Notes: generated by a model from the letters alone, not told the origin. Shown: positions 55,675 to 64,000, numbered from the stretch's first letter. The stretch is DNA of 64,000 bases from Zopfochytrium polystomum (GCA_025765615.1 JAIVFJ010000246.1:1-64000); one strand, 5' to 3'. A program made the numbers and translations.

Positions 55675-56400
55675 CGTGTCCTGCTGTAACTAAAAATGTT
55701 CATAAAATGTCCTGAACCATATCTTGATAAAGTCTTCTGCAGACATATTGCTCACTGGTGGGATTCATTTTCTTGTGCCAATGTCAGGCTTTGACTCAGC
55801 GCCAACATATCAACCATGGAAGTGGTTCCAGTGTGTCACACAAAGAGCATAAATAGTGAGTGACTTGGCTCGTGAGGAATCCTGCCTCCAAGACCACAAC
55901 AGCCCCTGGAGTGCATGTCGCCATCCTTAAAAAGTACACTTCAGAGGAAACCAAAGGCCAAACTGCTGAAGTAGAGTGTCCTATTGAAAGGATCAAAGGT
56001 CATACCTTTGACAGAGAAAAGGATTACTATCTGACCATATTGTTAGGATTCTCTCCCAAACACAATTGGTACCAACTCAAAGAAGATCTTCACCATCTTG
56101 CAGTGAGGGACTACTGGGAGTTGGTGAAGACCGATGACCCTGAAGAATATCAGAAACAATTGAAATGGTCACAGCTTCTAAAAGCTGCAAGTTCCGTTTG
56201 CCTACTGCAAGGGTAGTCACACAAATGATAATGGAGAGAGATCGGCGCTTGCTTCATCCTCTCACCCCATCAGATTCCAACCCAACCACGCAAGCTAGTG
56301 CACTGTCTGTACAACCTGCCCCAAGTCAGCCTGTTGCTGGCTCGTTTACACCAAACCCAACCTGTGCCCCTGAGAAGGAGCACACAGTCAAAATCTTCTA
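55675..56400 (+). pseudogene. Chromovirus integrase/chromodomain relic of another gypsy family
   Basis: The plus-strand frame at 55860-56216 contains AEVECPIERIKGHTFDREKD, then YYLTILLGFSPKHNWYQLKEDL and RDYWE. It aligns by pattern with a chromodomain (V-E-x-I, Y-L-V-x-W-x-G-Y, NTW-x-P-E-x-N-L). The preceding sequence is frame-disrupted. LTR-like repeat C follows directly, which fits a pol end followed by a 3' LTR. Confidence 0.5.
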
Positions 56401-56499
56401 GTAAGAAGCGCTCTTTATCACACCGCACCAATACAGTGTTCCAAATCCATCTGGCTTGCAATGGTGAGGGTAGTGAGAGGTGGTACACACCCAGGTGCG

Positions 56500-57370
56500 T
56501 GTGTCATCTCTTAGTGAGGCCCCTCTTAAGGCGCCACAGGCGCGAAGCAGAGCCGGCCCCTCCCACGATGGCATGACACTGCTGGCTCTGTGTTGGAGTG
56601 AGGATCACAAGTTGTCGTCACGATCTCTGCTGGCTCCAGCGGCGAAGGGCGGCCTCGCAGCTGACCCTCCCTTCTGCCTGGTGGCGCCTCAAGGGTTCCT
56701 GTTCCTGACTTGCTTCGATCCTGTTGCTGTGAGAGCAAGATATGTGAGTACGAGTGCGATGCAATAAAGCCTGATGGTCAAGTGATTGTGCTGACACAGC
56801 CTGGCAGGGTGCGTGTACAATCTTCGGTGTTTCCACATGCGAGTTCCCACTGGTGACCTTCTGACCCTACATGGTCGACTCCCTTCTCTCTCCCACCCTT
56901 GTCGCTGGCGACAAGAGGGTTCCCTCAGTGCCGCGCAGTGAGGGGGTACTTGGTTTTACCCTGTCTATCTCACTACTAACTGCTCCTGTTGTGTTTGAGA
57001 TTAGGTTTTTTGCAAGATAAAACCCCCTGTTGCCCTCTTCTCTCTCTCTTCTGTGGTTGTGTTGCACCCTAGGAGTGCCCTTTCGTTTCCCCTTGCACCA
57101 GCCTGCAGCCATACAAGTAATCAGTGCTCCTTCACTGATCCTTCAGAGGATTGTTCCTCTGAATGTTCATTCATTGTGTTTAAGACCCCTGTTAGATAGA
57201 TCAGTAGGGATACTTCATGGACTAGGCAAGTAGAAGGGTTGAAACACCCCCTAGACATCAGCCCAATAAAGTTAGTTTTGGCCTATTATTTGCTTTCTTT
57301 CACTCTAGGGCCCAGATCCCAGGATCCCAGGGTCAAAGGAGTCAGCAGAGTCTCACAGCAGTGCCATTCA
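56500..57370 (+). repeat. Repeat C (LTR-like), copy 2
   Basis: Same order and orientation as 21795-22690. Lies next to the chromodomain-like relic, so interpreted as its 3' LTR. Ends near ...GAGTCTCACAGCA. Confidence 0.55.
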
Positions 57371-57794
57371 CCGACAAATTGCATCATTTGCAAGTCTCTG
57401 TATGACCTCAAAGAGCTTACCGTTGAGCGTGCTTTGGTGATCCTCGCGTCAAACCTACCTCGATGACGTCCATTCTCGTGAAAAAAGCCTTCAGGCACAA
57501 ACGCGCAAGCGAAGCACGAATCGACTAGTCGGGATGGGCTTTTCTGCAATCTGATGATTTCTACAATCTGCTCGTCTCGTCCAGAACCTCCCTTCGTCTT
57601 TTCCGCCAAGGGAATATTCCCCCCCCCCCCCTCTTCCCAAAGGAGTTTCCTCGCCAACAGACCTCCCGCCCACGCCGCGGTAGAGACACCCTCGCTCTCT
57701 CAGCTCCGCGAGCTGCGATATCGCTGGCAACTTGATCGCAATCGACAGCAGCCGTCCTCCTCCAAATACTTTGCGTAGGCTGTGAATCCGGCAC
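57371..57794. other. 5' flank of the WW-repeat gene
   Basis: Contains an 11-base C run at 57610-57620. No TATA-like box or additional gene seen. Confidence 0.4.
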
Positions 57795-59126
57795 ATGTCC
57801 GAGCCCGGACTTGTCAAGCAAACGAAACAGACACCGCCAATGCGCAGCACAACAATGCCGGTGGTGCCCATCGTCGCTGTCGCCGCCGTCGCCAACACCA
57901 TATGCACCTCCGTCCGCGACGACAGGACGCGGTTCCTTCTCGCCACGCTCTTGCGGCTGCCCAGATTACAGGCTCGCACTCTGCTCGCAATGAAAACGCA
58001 CGCCGTCGACGCAGCCAGCAGGCGCGGCGACGTCCGTCTCTTGGAGTTCTTTCGCACCCACGTCCCCGGCGACGAGATCCAGAAACACTATTCCAGTAGC
58101 ACATTTCACGACCTCCTCTCATCGGGTCGCATTGACGTTTTGCGGTGGTGGATCGGCAGCCGGCTGCCGCTCTTGATTGAAGATTACCACTGGTACGCCG
58201 CCGAGGACGCGGCAACACTTCAGCTGTGCAAAGACAGCGGGTTAATCAGGGAGGGCTTTGTCTTTTGCTTGAGCGAGGTGCATTCTATCGAACTGCTTCG
58301 GTGGTGGAAAGACAGCGGGTTCGAGCTGGAGTACTCCATCAAAGGAGTCATACACGCCAGCGCAACTGGCAACGTTGTCGTCTTGGAGTGGTGGAGGCAA
58401 AGCGGTCTTGCGCAGAATTTCGATTTCGATCATTTGTCTTTGGCCGTCGATTACGCAAGCGCTGGACAGCAACTTGCTGTCTTGGAATGGTGGAAAACAA
58501 GCGGACTGGAGATGAAGTACACAGTTGCTGCGATGGATAATGCGAGTTGTGCTGGCCATGTGGCGATGCTGCAGTGGTGGAAAGACAGTGGCTTGGAGCT
58601 CAAGTACACGGAGCTGTCAATGGACATGGCGAGCGTGAGCCACCATGTAACAACGCTGCAGTGGTGGAAAGACAGCGGTTTGGAACTCAAGTACACCGAA
58701 AGAGCCATTGACAAGGCCAGTGAACATGGCGCCATTGAAGTGTTGGAGTGGTGGAAAGAAAGCCAGCTACCACTCAAGTTCAGTAACCTGGCCATTGACA
58801 AGATCTATGCGCCTGCTGCATGCTCCATCCTGCAGTGGTGGAAAGAGAGCGGACTGGAGCTCCGATACACTCATGAGGCAATGGACTTTTGGAGTGGATT
58901 TGGCGATGCTTCTGTTCTGCAGTGGTGGAAGGACAGTGGACTTCCGCTAAAGTACTCGGAGAACGCTGTCTTAGGCGCCTACGACCGGGGGGTGGACCGG
59001 ATTTTGGATTGGTGGACAGAGAGTGGCCTGAAACTGACACTGTTGAACCCTCCGTGTCGACCAAGTAAGAGTTTGATGGAAAATCCAGAGTTGAGGAGCT
59101 GGTTCGAAAAGTGGATCACTGAATGA
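57795..59126 (+). CDS. WW-repeat protein (degenerate ankyrin-like 29-30 residue repeats)
   Basis: Single-exon gene of 443 residues. After an unremarkable 140-residue N-terminus come nine repeats of about 29-30 residues. The pattern is LxWWKxSGLxLKYTxxAxDxASxxGxxxV, for example LQWWKDSGLELKYTE at about 260 and 289. The last repeat is LDWWTESGLKL, followed by a short acidic end (SWFEKWITE). Ankyrin-like helix-turn-helix features (A-x-D-x-A-S) are present, but the unit is shorter than 33. I associate such WWKxSGL arrays with large families in zoosporic fungi; function unknown, probably protein binding. In-frame Met alternatives lie 15 or 20 codons downstream. AATAAA lies 9 bases after the stop, and a retrotransposon begins 25 bases after the stop. 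Confidence 0.85.
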   Translation: MSEPGLVKQTKQTPPMRSTTMPVVPIVAVAAVANTICTSVRDDRTRFLLATLLRLPRLQARTLLAMKTHAVDAASRRGDVRLLEFFRTHVPGDEIQKHYSSSTFHDLLSSGRIDVLRWWIGSRLPLLIEDYHWYAAEDAATLQLCKDSGLIREGFVFCLSEVHSIELLRWWKDSGFELEYSIKGVIHASATGNVVVLEWWRQSGLAQNFDFDHLSLAVDYASAGQQLAVLEWWKTSGLEMKYTVAAMDNASCAGHVAMLQWWKDSGLELKYTELSMDMASVSHHVTTLQWWKDSGLELKYTERAIDKASEHGAIEVLEWWKESQLPLKFSNLAIDKIYAPAACSILQWWKESGLELRYTHEAMDFWSGFGDASVLQWWKDSGLPLKYSENAVLGAYDRGVDRILDWWTESGLKLTLLNPPCRPSKSLMENPELRSWFEKWITE

Positions 59127-59134
59127 ATGTATCT

Positions 59135-59140
59135 AATAAA
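59135..59140 (+). terminator. Polyadenylation signal of the WW-repeat gene
   Basis: AATAAA 9 bases after TGA. A family A LTR begins at 59152, so the cleavage site probably now falls in or beside the LTR. Confidence 0.55.
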
Positions 59141-59151
59141 CTGATTGTGCA

Positions 59152-59540
59152 TGTCAGGAACATGGCAGGACAGGGCAAGGCAGACAAGGAACTGAGAGGA
59201 GTGATGATTGTATTGGAAACAATAATTCACTTGAGGGATGGGACAGGTCCCCCATCCCCCTTTTATACCTTTTGAGAGTGTTCCTTGTCAAGACTCAAAG
59301 AAAGTTCCAGAAAGAGCAATTAGTAATACAATGATACCAATGACAACAAGACAAGTCAGGAAAGCAAAGAAGGTTCCAGAAGGTTCCACAAGGTTCCATG
59401 AAGGAATGTTCTAGAAGGTTCCAGAAGGTTCCAGAAGGTTCCATGAAGGAATGTTCTAGAATGTTCCAGAGGTTTCCAGAGGGTTCCATGAAGGAATGTT
59501 CTAGAAGGTTCCAGAGGTTTCCAGAGGGTGATTCATAACA
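59152..59540 (-). repeat. 3' LTR of chromovirus copy 2 (expanded HSE block)
   Basis: 389 bp, 45 bp longer than its partner because one GGTTTCCAGAGGGTTCCATG-type block with an HSE is present once more. Confidence 0.92.
59369..59511 (-). promoter_or_regulatory. Heat-shock-element array, 3' LTR of copy 2
   Basis: Alternating GAA/TTC in exact 5-bp phase: eight consecutive units at 59404-59441, four at 59449-59466 and four at 59494-59511. A further run at 59369-59396 has four perfect units followed by CAA and TTC. This is the largest HSE array in the window. Confidence 0.8.
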
Positions 59541-59555
59541 TCATCTCCCCCTTTT
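59541..59555 (-). other. Polypurine tract overlapping the pol stop codon
   Basis: Sense AAAAGGGGGAGATGA directly before the 3' LTR. Its last three bases are the stop codon of the integrase/chromodomain frame (RPKRGR-stop), so coding sequence and plus-strand primer overlap. The same holds at 14297-14311. Confidence 0.75.
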
Positions 59556-61172
59556 AGGCCTCTTCTGCAACTTGGTGGGGTACCTGGTCTTGAACTCGAG
59601 CAGAAGGTCTTGGCAGTGAGTGAGGTTTGACTCAGGCTCCCAGGTGTTGTCAGCATCTGAGTAACCTTTCCACTTAACAAGGAACTTGAGTGTTCTTCCA
59701 AACCACTTGGCATCCAAGATTTGTTCAACCTCAAATTCCTCTTCACCTTCTACCTCAACTGGAGGAGGAGGAGGAACAACTCTGCCTGGAATGGAATTGG
59801 CCACAAACTTCTCTAAAAGGCTGACATGGAAAACTGGGTGGATCTTCATGGATGCAGGGAGATCCAGCTTGAAGGTGACTGGATTGATTTGCTCCAAGAT
59901 CTTGAAAGGACCCAACTTGAGGTTGTCTTGCTTGGGACTTGGTCTTTTGGTCTGCAAGTTCTTCCTCAGAAGCCAAACTTGCTGACCCACAGCAAGGTCA
60001 TGGTCCATTCTGTGAGTGTTGGCAAATCTTGAGGCATCTTCTTGGGCTTGCTTCAGGGTGGAGTCCAGGAAGGAGTTGATGATCTTGAGCTTATGTAAGT
60101 GTGAAGCCGCAGCAGGAGCTTGGACATTGGATAGGGTCTCTTGTCCCAGAAGATCTCCTCTTGGATTGAAGCCATAGGTTGCAAAGAAAGGAGATAGCTG
60201 GGTGCTTGAGTGGAGAGAATTGTTGAGAGCAAATTCTGCCAGTGGAAGGAGGGTGGGCCAATCATCCTGTTGATAGCTGACATAGCACCTCAAATACTGC
60301 TCCAGAGTCTGGTTTGTTCTTTCTGTTTGTCCATCAGTCTGAGGGTGATAAGCAGTTGACAGTTGAGACTTGATTCCAAGGGCTGCTGTGAGTGCTTTCC
60401 AAAATTGAGATCTGAACTGTGGTCCTCTGTCACTGACGATTGACTGAGGCAGCCCATGGAGCCTGAATATGTGCTGCAAAAACAGGTCTGCTGTTCCTTG
60501 TGCATCTATATTCTCAGTGCAGGGGATGAAATGGGCCAACTTTGTCCTTCTGCAGATGACAACAAGGATAGAGTCAAATCCATGGGATGGGGGCAGTTTC
60601 ACAATGAAGTCCATGGATATTGATGACCAAGGGCTGATGGCAATTGGGAGGGGCTCCAGAAGTCCATAGGGCTTGTGTCTGCTGGATTTGTTTCTTTGAC
60701 AGGTTTCACAGCTGCTGACATAGTTCTTGATGTACTTCCTCATGCCTGGCCAGTAGAAGTCTCTGGAAACAAGCTCATATGTCTTGTGCTCTCCTGGGTG
60801 TCCAGCTGTTGCTGCATCATGCCTTGTCTTGAGTATCTCAAGTTTTTCCTCTTCTTGGCTGATTTGAATCTTGTGAGGCTTGGGGTCCTTGGAAATAGCA
60901 TGGGCCCACACACTGTCAGGAAGCAGTGAAAGGTGTGTCTTGGATGGTGGGGGTGAAACCATCTCCCCCTTCAGGTGCAAGGTCTGTCCTTCTGTGCTCA
61001 TCAGCAGTGGGGCTTGAATTGTTGACTGGGAACTGTGATTCTTGAATCTTTGACTGAGGGTTCTGTTCTTGGCAAAGACTGTGAGCTGTGGAGCTTGAAT
61101 CTTGAATTTGGACTGTGAACTGTGGTACTTGAATCTTTGACTGTGGGTTCTGTGAACTACAGACTTGGCCAT
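59541..61172 (-). pseudogene. Pol 3' frame of copy 2: integrase and chromodomain
   Basis: Open frame carrying the integrase zinc domain (HDAATAGHPGEHKTYELV, CETCQRNKSS) and the DDE core: the first Asp in SSISMDFIVKLPPSHG, then IVSDRGPQFRSQFWKAL and YHPQTDGQTERTNQTLEQYL with the catalytic Glu. The GPY/F-like region and chromodomain ([19 protein letters not shown]) follow. The first ~80 codons are the protease linker in a shifted frame, so this frame is disconnected from gag-protease by the +1 G. Confidence 0.92.
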
Positions 61173-61911
61173 GACTGTGAGCTCTATGAGCTGTGCTGGA
61201 ATCTTGACTATGAACTGTGAACTGTGAAACTTGAATCTTGGCTGGGATCTGTGAGCTGCAGGCTGATACTGGAGCTGTCATTTGTGGTTGACCTTGGATA
61301 CTAGGCTGAGAGCCTTGAATCAGGGACTTGAGAGCATGAGACTTGGAGGCTTGACTTGAGTTTTGGGTGACTGTTCCAATTGGTGGAGGTTGGACTTGAC
61401 CAGTGACCCAATCAATGGCAGGGTTCTGGGCTTGCAGCCATGGTAATCCCAGGATGACAGAGAATGTGGGTGAGCCAAGATCCAATACTTCCAGGTTGAC
61501 CATGGATGGTGGAAAGTCTTGGATGTGGAGGTTTAGCTTGGTTTCATGGCTGATTTCCTTGAACAGAGCATGATTGGCAAAGTGAACCTTGAGGGGTGTG
61601 GATTTCTTGATGGTGGGAATGGCACAAGACTTGGCAAGGGTGGCATCAATGATGTTGCAGGATGATCCAGAGTCTATAAGGGCCTTGGTTGTGATGGTTG
61701 ACTTGGGTGAGAGTTGAATCTTGACATCCATGGTGAGTTGGTGGGGCTTGGAATCTGAGGTGTTTGTGGTGCTGGTGGTGGTGATGAAACAGGGGCAGCT
61801 TGGAGGAGGGTCCAGGGAATTGCCCCTCAGTGAGCCTGGACCTGGGAGTTTGGGTGCTTCTTCCTTGGACAGTCCTTGACAGCGTGTTCCTTGGAGCCAC
61901 AGTAGAAACAC
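60916..61911 (-). pseudogene. Pol 5' frame of copy 2: retropepsin and linker
   Basis: Begins in the -1 frame overlapping gag by about 85 nt. Retropepsin: KALIDSGSSCNIID and FSVILGLPWLQAQ. A Ser/Gln-rich linker is followed by the deletion joint and premature end after EGGDGFTP. Confidence 0.9.
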
Positions 61912-62747
61912 AGTCCCTGCTGGGCCCTCCTTGTTTTCTCCTCTTGGCTCAGAGGACCCTTAGGAAGTGTCTCAACTGCATCCACTTGCATGGGTTCAGG
62001 AACTGTAAGAGCTTGAGGGACTGGGGTAGGTCTTGATGTAGTTCCTACTTGTCTTTGCTTCAGCCTCTTGGAGTAGAGTCTGTTGTCAATCTTGATGGCA
62101 AGGAGAATGTACTCTTCCAAGGTCTCAGGGATGTGCAGAGACTGGGAGAGCATGTCTTGGATAGACTCATGGAGACCATCATGGTACAGCTCCATCAGAG
62201 CTGCATCATTGTATCCAGAGTCTCTGGCTAGTTGCTTGAATTGGTTGGTGTAGGCCACACAAGATTGCTTTCCTTGCTTGATATGCTTGAGCTTGGATCT
62301 TGCTGTCCAAGATGCGTAGGGGTCACCAAAGGTAGCTTCCAGCCCCTCCCAGAGCTCTTGCAGGGTGGTGGGTGTGCTTGGGAGAGATCTGTACCATGAT
62401 TGAGCTTGACCAGACAGGAGGGTGCTTGTGAAAAGAACCTTGACTTGCTCACTTGGAAATCTTGAAGGTTGGAGAAGGATGACATTCTCCACAGTGGCCA
62501 TGAAGTTCCGAAGGTCTTTGGCCAGCCCAGTGAACTTGTCAGGGCTGGGAACCTTGGGCTCTCTTGCTTGGTTGGCTTGAGGCAGGGGAAGAGCTTGATG
62601 TTCTTTTTGGTGAAGTTGTTGAAGCTGGTGCTGCTGGTGAAGGACTTGTTCTTGAAGTTGGTGTGTCTGTCTTGAGAGGGCTTGTAATTGGTCCATCAAG
62701 GCTTGGAAGGCAGTTGCATCAGGGAAGGTGTTGTTTGGGTCAGACAT
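61827..62747 (-). CDS. Gag of chromovirus copy 2 (intact)
   Basis: 306 residues. Gln/His-rich coiled start (LMDQLQALSRQTHQLQEQ), a capsid-like region typical of Ty3/gypsy gag (PDKFTGLAKDLRNFMATVEN, then TFGDPYASWTARSKLKHIKQ, DAALMELYHDGL) and one CCHC zinc knuckle, CFYCGSKEHAVKDC at about 282-295. It ends HPNSQVQAH. The -1 slippery site lies nine codons before the stop. It could package RNA for related elements if expressed. Confidence 0.93.
   Translation of the reverse strand: MSDPNNTFPDATAFQALMDQLQALSRQTHQLQEQVLHQQHQLQQLHQKEHQALPLPQANQAREPKVPSPDKFTGLAKDLRNFMATVENVILLQPSRFPSEQVKVLFTSTLLSGQAQSWYRSLPSTPTTLQELWEGLEATFGDPYASWTARSKLKHIKQGKQSCVAYTNQFKQLARDSGYNDAALMELYHDGLHESIQDMLSQSLHIPETLEEYILLAIKIDNRLYSKRLKQRQVGTTSRPTPVPQALTVPEPMQVDAVETLPKGPLSQEEKTRRAQQGLCFYCGSKEHAVKDCPRKKHPNSQVQAH
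61848..61854 (-). other. -1 slippery heptamer, gag/pol overlap, copy 2
   Basis: C CCA AAC in gag frame (CAC CCA AAC). A one-base slip enters the protease frame at L-P-G. Identical in copy 1 despite other divergence. Confidence 0.65.
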
Positions 62748-62774
62748 GATGGCAGAGAGTAGTGGGAGAGGGTG

Positions 62775-62785
62775 AAGTGAATTAT
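62775..62785 (-). other. Self-priming PBS of chromovirus copy 2
   Basis: Sense ATAATTCACTT, two bases after the 5' LTR, exactly complementary to AAGTGAATTAT in the LTR (62858-62868). The TATA box (62897-62903) begins 35 bases before that 11-mer. Confidence 0.78.
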
Positions 62786-62787
62786 GA

Positions 62788-63131
62788 TGTCAGGAACATG
62801 GCAGGACAGGGCAAGGCAGACAAGGAACTGAGAGGAGTGATGATTGTATTGGAAACAATAATTCACTTGAGGGATGGGACAGGTCCCCCATCCCCCTTTT
62901 ATACCTTTTGAGAGTGTTCCTTGTCAAGACTCAAAGAAAGTTCCAGAAAGAGCAATTAGTAATACAATGATACCAATGACAACAAGACAAGTCAGGAAAG
63001 CAAAGAAGGTTCCAGAAGGTTCCACAAGGTTCCATGAAGGAATGTTCTAGAAGGTTCCAGAAGGTTCCAGAAGGTTCCATGAAGGAATGTTCTAGAATGT
63101 TCCAGAGGTTTCCAGAGGGTGATTCATAACA
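62788..63131 (-). repeat. 5' LTR of chromovirus copy 2
   Basis: 344 bp. HSE units in 5-bp phase at 63005-63022, 63040-63077 (eight units) and 63085-63102 (four units), TATA at 62897-62903, predicted transcript start about 62868. Confidence 0.92.
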
Positions 63132-63560
63132 GTGCAGAGCACTTCTTTTGGCGTTAGCAATGGCCCAAAAAATTGCGATAAAAAATCAAGCGCGTGAGTG
63201 CCCAAAGTATCATACGCTGTTTCAAGAAGACGGGAAGCCTGGTGGATCTCCCACGCAGTGGATGGCAAAAAAAGCTCTCATCCAACGGTGTTTGGATCAG
63301 GCAACAAATGGCTCGGCAGAGAGTTGCTCTGGTGATTGCAGGACGTTGCAAGCACCATGAATTCCAATCAGTCTTCACCAGTTTCAACCAGAACCATCCA
63401 GAGGTACTCGCACATGCTTGGAATTCACAGCTGTATACCAAGAAAGCTCTAAAAGGCGAGCTTACCACTCCACCATACACAGCTTGCCCTCAATGCTTCC
63501 TCCCTCATCTGTCCCAGGCACATCATGAGAAAAACTGTCTCCTCGGGTAGGTACTCCTCA
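63132..63560 (+). pseudogene. Tc1/mariner transposase relic, N-terminal DNA-binding part
   Basis: SAQSIIRCFKKTGSLVDLPR, then SGWQKKLSS, at about 63197-63285, matches the second helix-turn-helix and the GSVxxxPRSGRPRKL segment of Tc1 transposases. The rest is frame-disrupted. It is the original 3' neighbour of the WW-repeat gene before the gypsy insertion. Confidence 0.6.
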
Positions 63561-63902
63561 CAGAATGGACTCCTTACTCATGACTCCACTCGAGACTGGA
63601 GTCAAAAAAAAAAACAAAAAAACTACTCTTGCCGCAGCTCTACAACATCCATTTTTATAGCATTGTAGGTTTTTCACTGTTCTAAATTGACGCTAAGTCT
63701 CGTAACAATTTGTTGCAAATTGACGGAGTTTGCCTGAATGAATCCCTTGACCAAACTCTTAACTTTTGAGAGGTTGGCGGAAAAAATATTTGTCGTCCCC
63801 TGTACAATACATGCAATTTTTTTTTCTCTATTACTTAACTTAACAAAGGAAACGAAACGCCCCTTCCCCCCCAATCCCTTCCCTGCAAAAAACCAAACCA
63901 TC
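63561..63902. other. Unassigned AT-rich tract
   Basis: A- and T-runs only; no gene seen. Confidence 0.4.
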
Positions 63903-64000
63903 TCATGCATTTAAAGTAATCAGCGAATACTTGCCGCAGCCGATGACGGTCGTTTCCGGGCCCAGCGGGTCGATGGCGCAGGCGCCGTCTCCGTTGTACA
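63903..64000 (-). CDS. Partial exon at the window edge, unknown product
   Basis: The open minus frame enters from the right edge and reads YNGDGACAIDPLGPETTVIG, then CGKYSLITLNA and a TGA at 63903-63905. The GC content jumps at about 63935, as at other host exons here. An alternative is a GC-AG intron starting at GCAAGT just after GGCTGCG. Too short to name. Confidence 0.35.
   Translation of the reverse strand, partial: YNGDGACAIDPLGPETTVIGCGKYSLITLNA

Larger units (their letters stand above)
59152..63131 (-). mobile_element. Family A chromovirus, copy 2: gag and integrase kept, RT/RNase H deleted
   Basis: 3980 bp with LTRs 59152-59540 and 62788-63131 and an exact 5-bp duplication GTGCA (59147-59151 and 63132-63136). 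Gag is intact. Protease is intact. A deletion then joins the post-protease linker (...PTADEH) to the end of RNase H (RRTDLAPEGGDG), removing all of RT and most of RNase H. One extra G in a G-run (about 60948-60952) then breaks the frame. Integrase core and chromodomain are complete. It cannot move alone. Confidence 0.95.

Overview
The window is nuclear DNA of a fungus, most likely an early-diverging zoosporic (chytrid-like) one. It has GC-rich protein-coding genes with short spliceosomal introns (GT..AG, donors mostly GTAAGT, GTGAGT or GTRNGN). These genes alternate with AT-richer intergenic tracts full of chromodomain Ty3/gypsy retrotransposons, solo LTRs and DNA-transposon relics. The placement is an inference from gene content: a golgin, an IMPACT/Yih1 protein, a ZIP transporter, two acyl-CoA synthetases, and a WW(K/R)xSGLxLKY repeat protein of a type I associate with chytrids. 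No rRNA, mitochondrial or marker gene is present to prove it.

Host genes, left to right. 1-589 (-): 5' part of a ZIP zinc transporter, running off the window. 8423-10391 (-): ACSF3-type malonyl/acyl-CoA synthetase. 28175-31322 (+): long-chain acyl-CoA synthetase with nine exons. 34854-35979 (-): IMPACT/Yih1. 36365-40534 (-): GRIP-domain golgin with ten exons. 47794-50493 (-): DEDD-type 3'-5' exonuclease. 53677-54475 (-): small polyQ protein with a Cys-rich tail. 57795-59126 (+): WW-repeat protein. 63903-64000 (-): a partial exon. Spliced coordinates were built by hand from splice signals, and every complete model keeps an open frame to its stop.

Mobile DNA. Family A is a chromovirus (LTR 288-389 bp, 5-bp target duplications). 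It has two internally deleted copies, 14000-20870 and 59152-63131, and three solo LTRs at 13145, 23471 and 43687. Its LTR carries arrays of perfect heat-shock elements upstream of a TATA box. The base 35 nt after the TATA starts an 11-mer exactly complementary to the putative primer-binding site, the signature of Tf1-type self-priming. Gag and pol are linked by a -1 slippery heptamer. Family B is a ~410-bp LTR seen in about eight copies, including one LTR-B inside another. A third family is a 2.2-kb TG...CA-bounded element with 4-bp target duplications and two tRNA-like modules. It has three full copies (1738-3928, 16004-18149 nested in the first gypsy pol, 43300-45754) and one fragment. Other relics are a hAT-like element with an exact 8-bp duplication (25973-27044), three Tc1/mariner fragments, an IS5/PIF-type transposase relic and two LTR-like repeats called C and D here.

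The strongest candidate for a biological system is the family A retroelement: a self-primed chromovirus whose U3 looks built for heat-shock-factor control. Its HSE array differs in size between copies, and one copy has landed 11 bases after the AATAAA signal of the WW-repeat gene.
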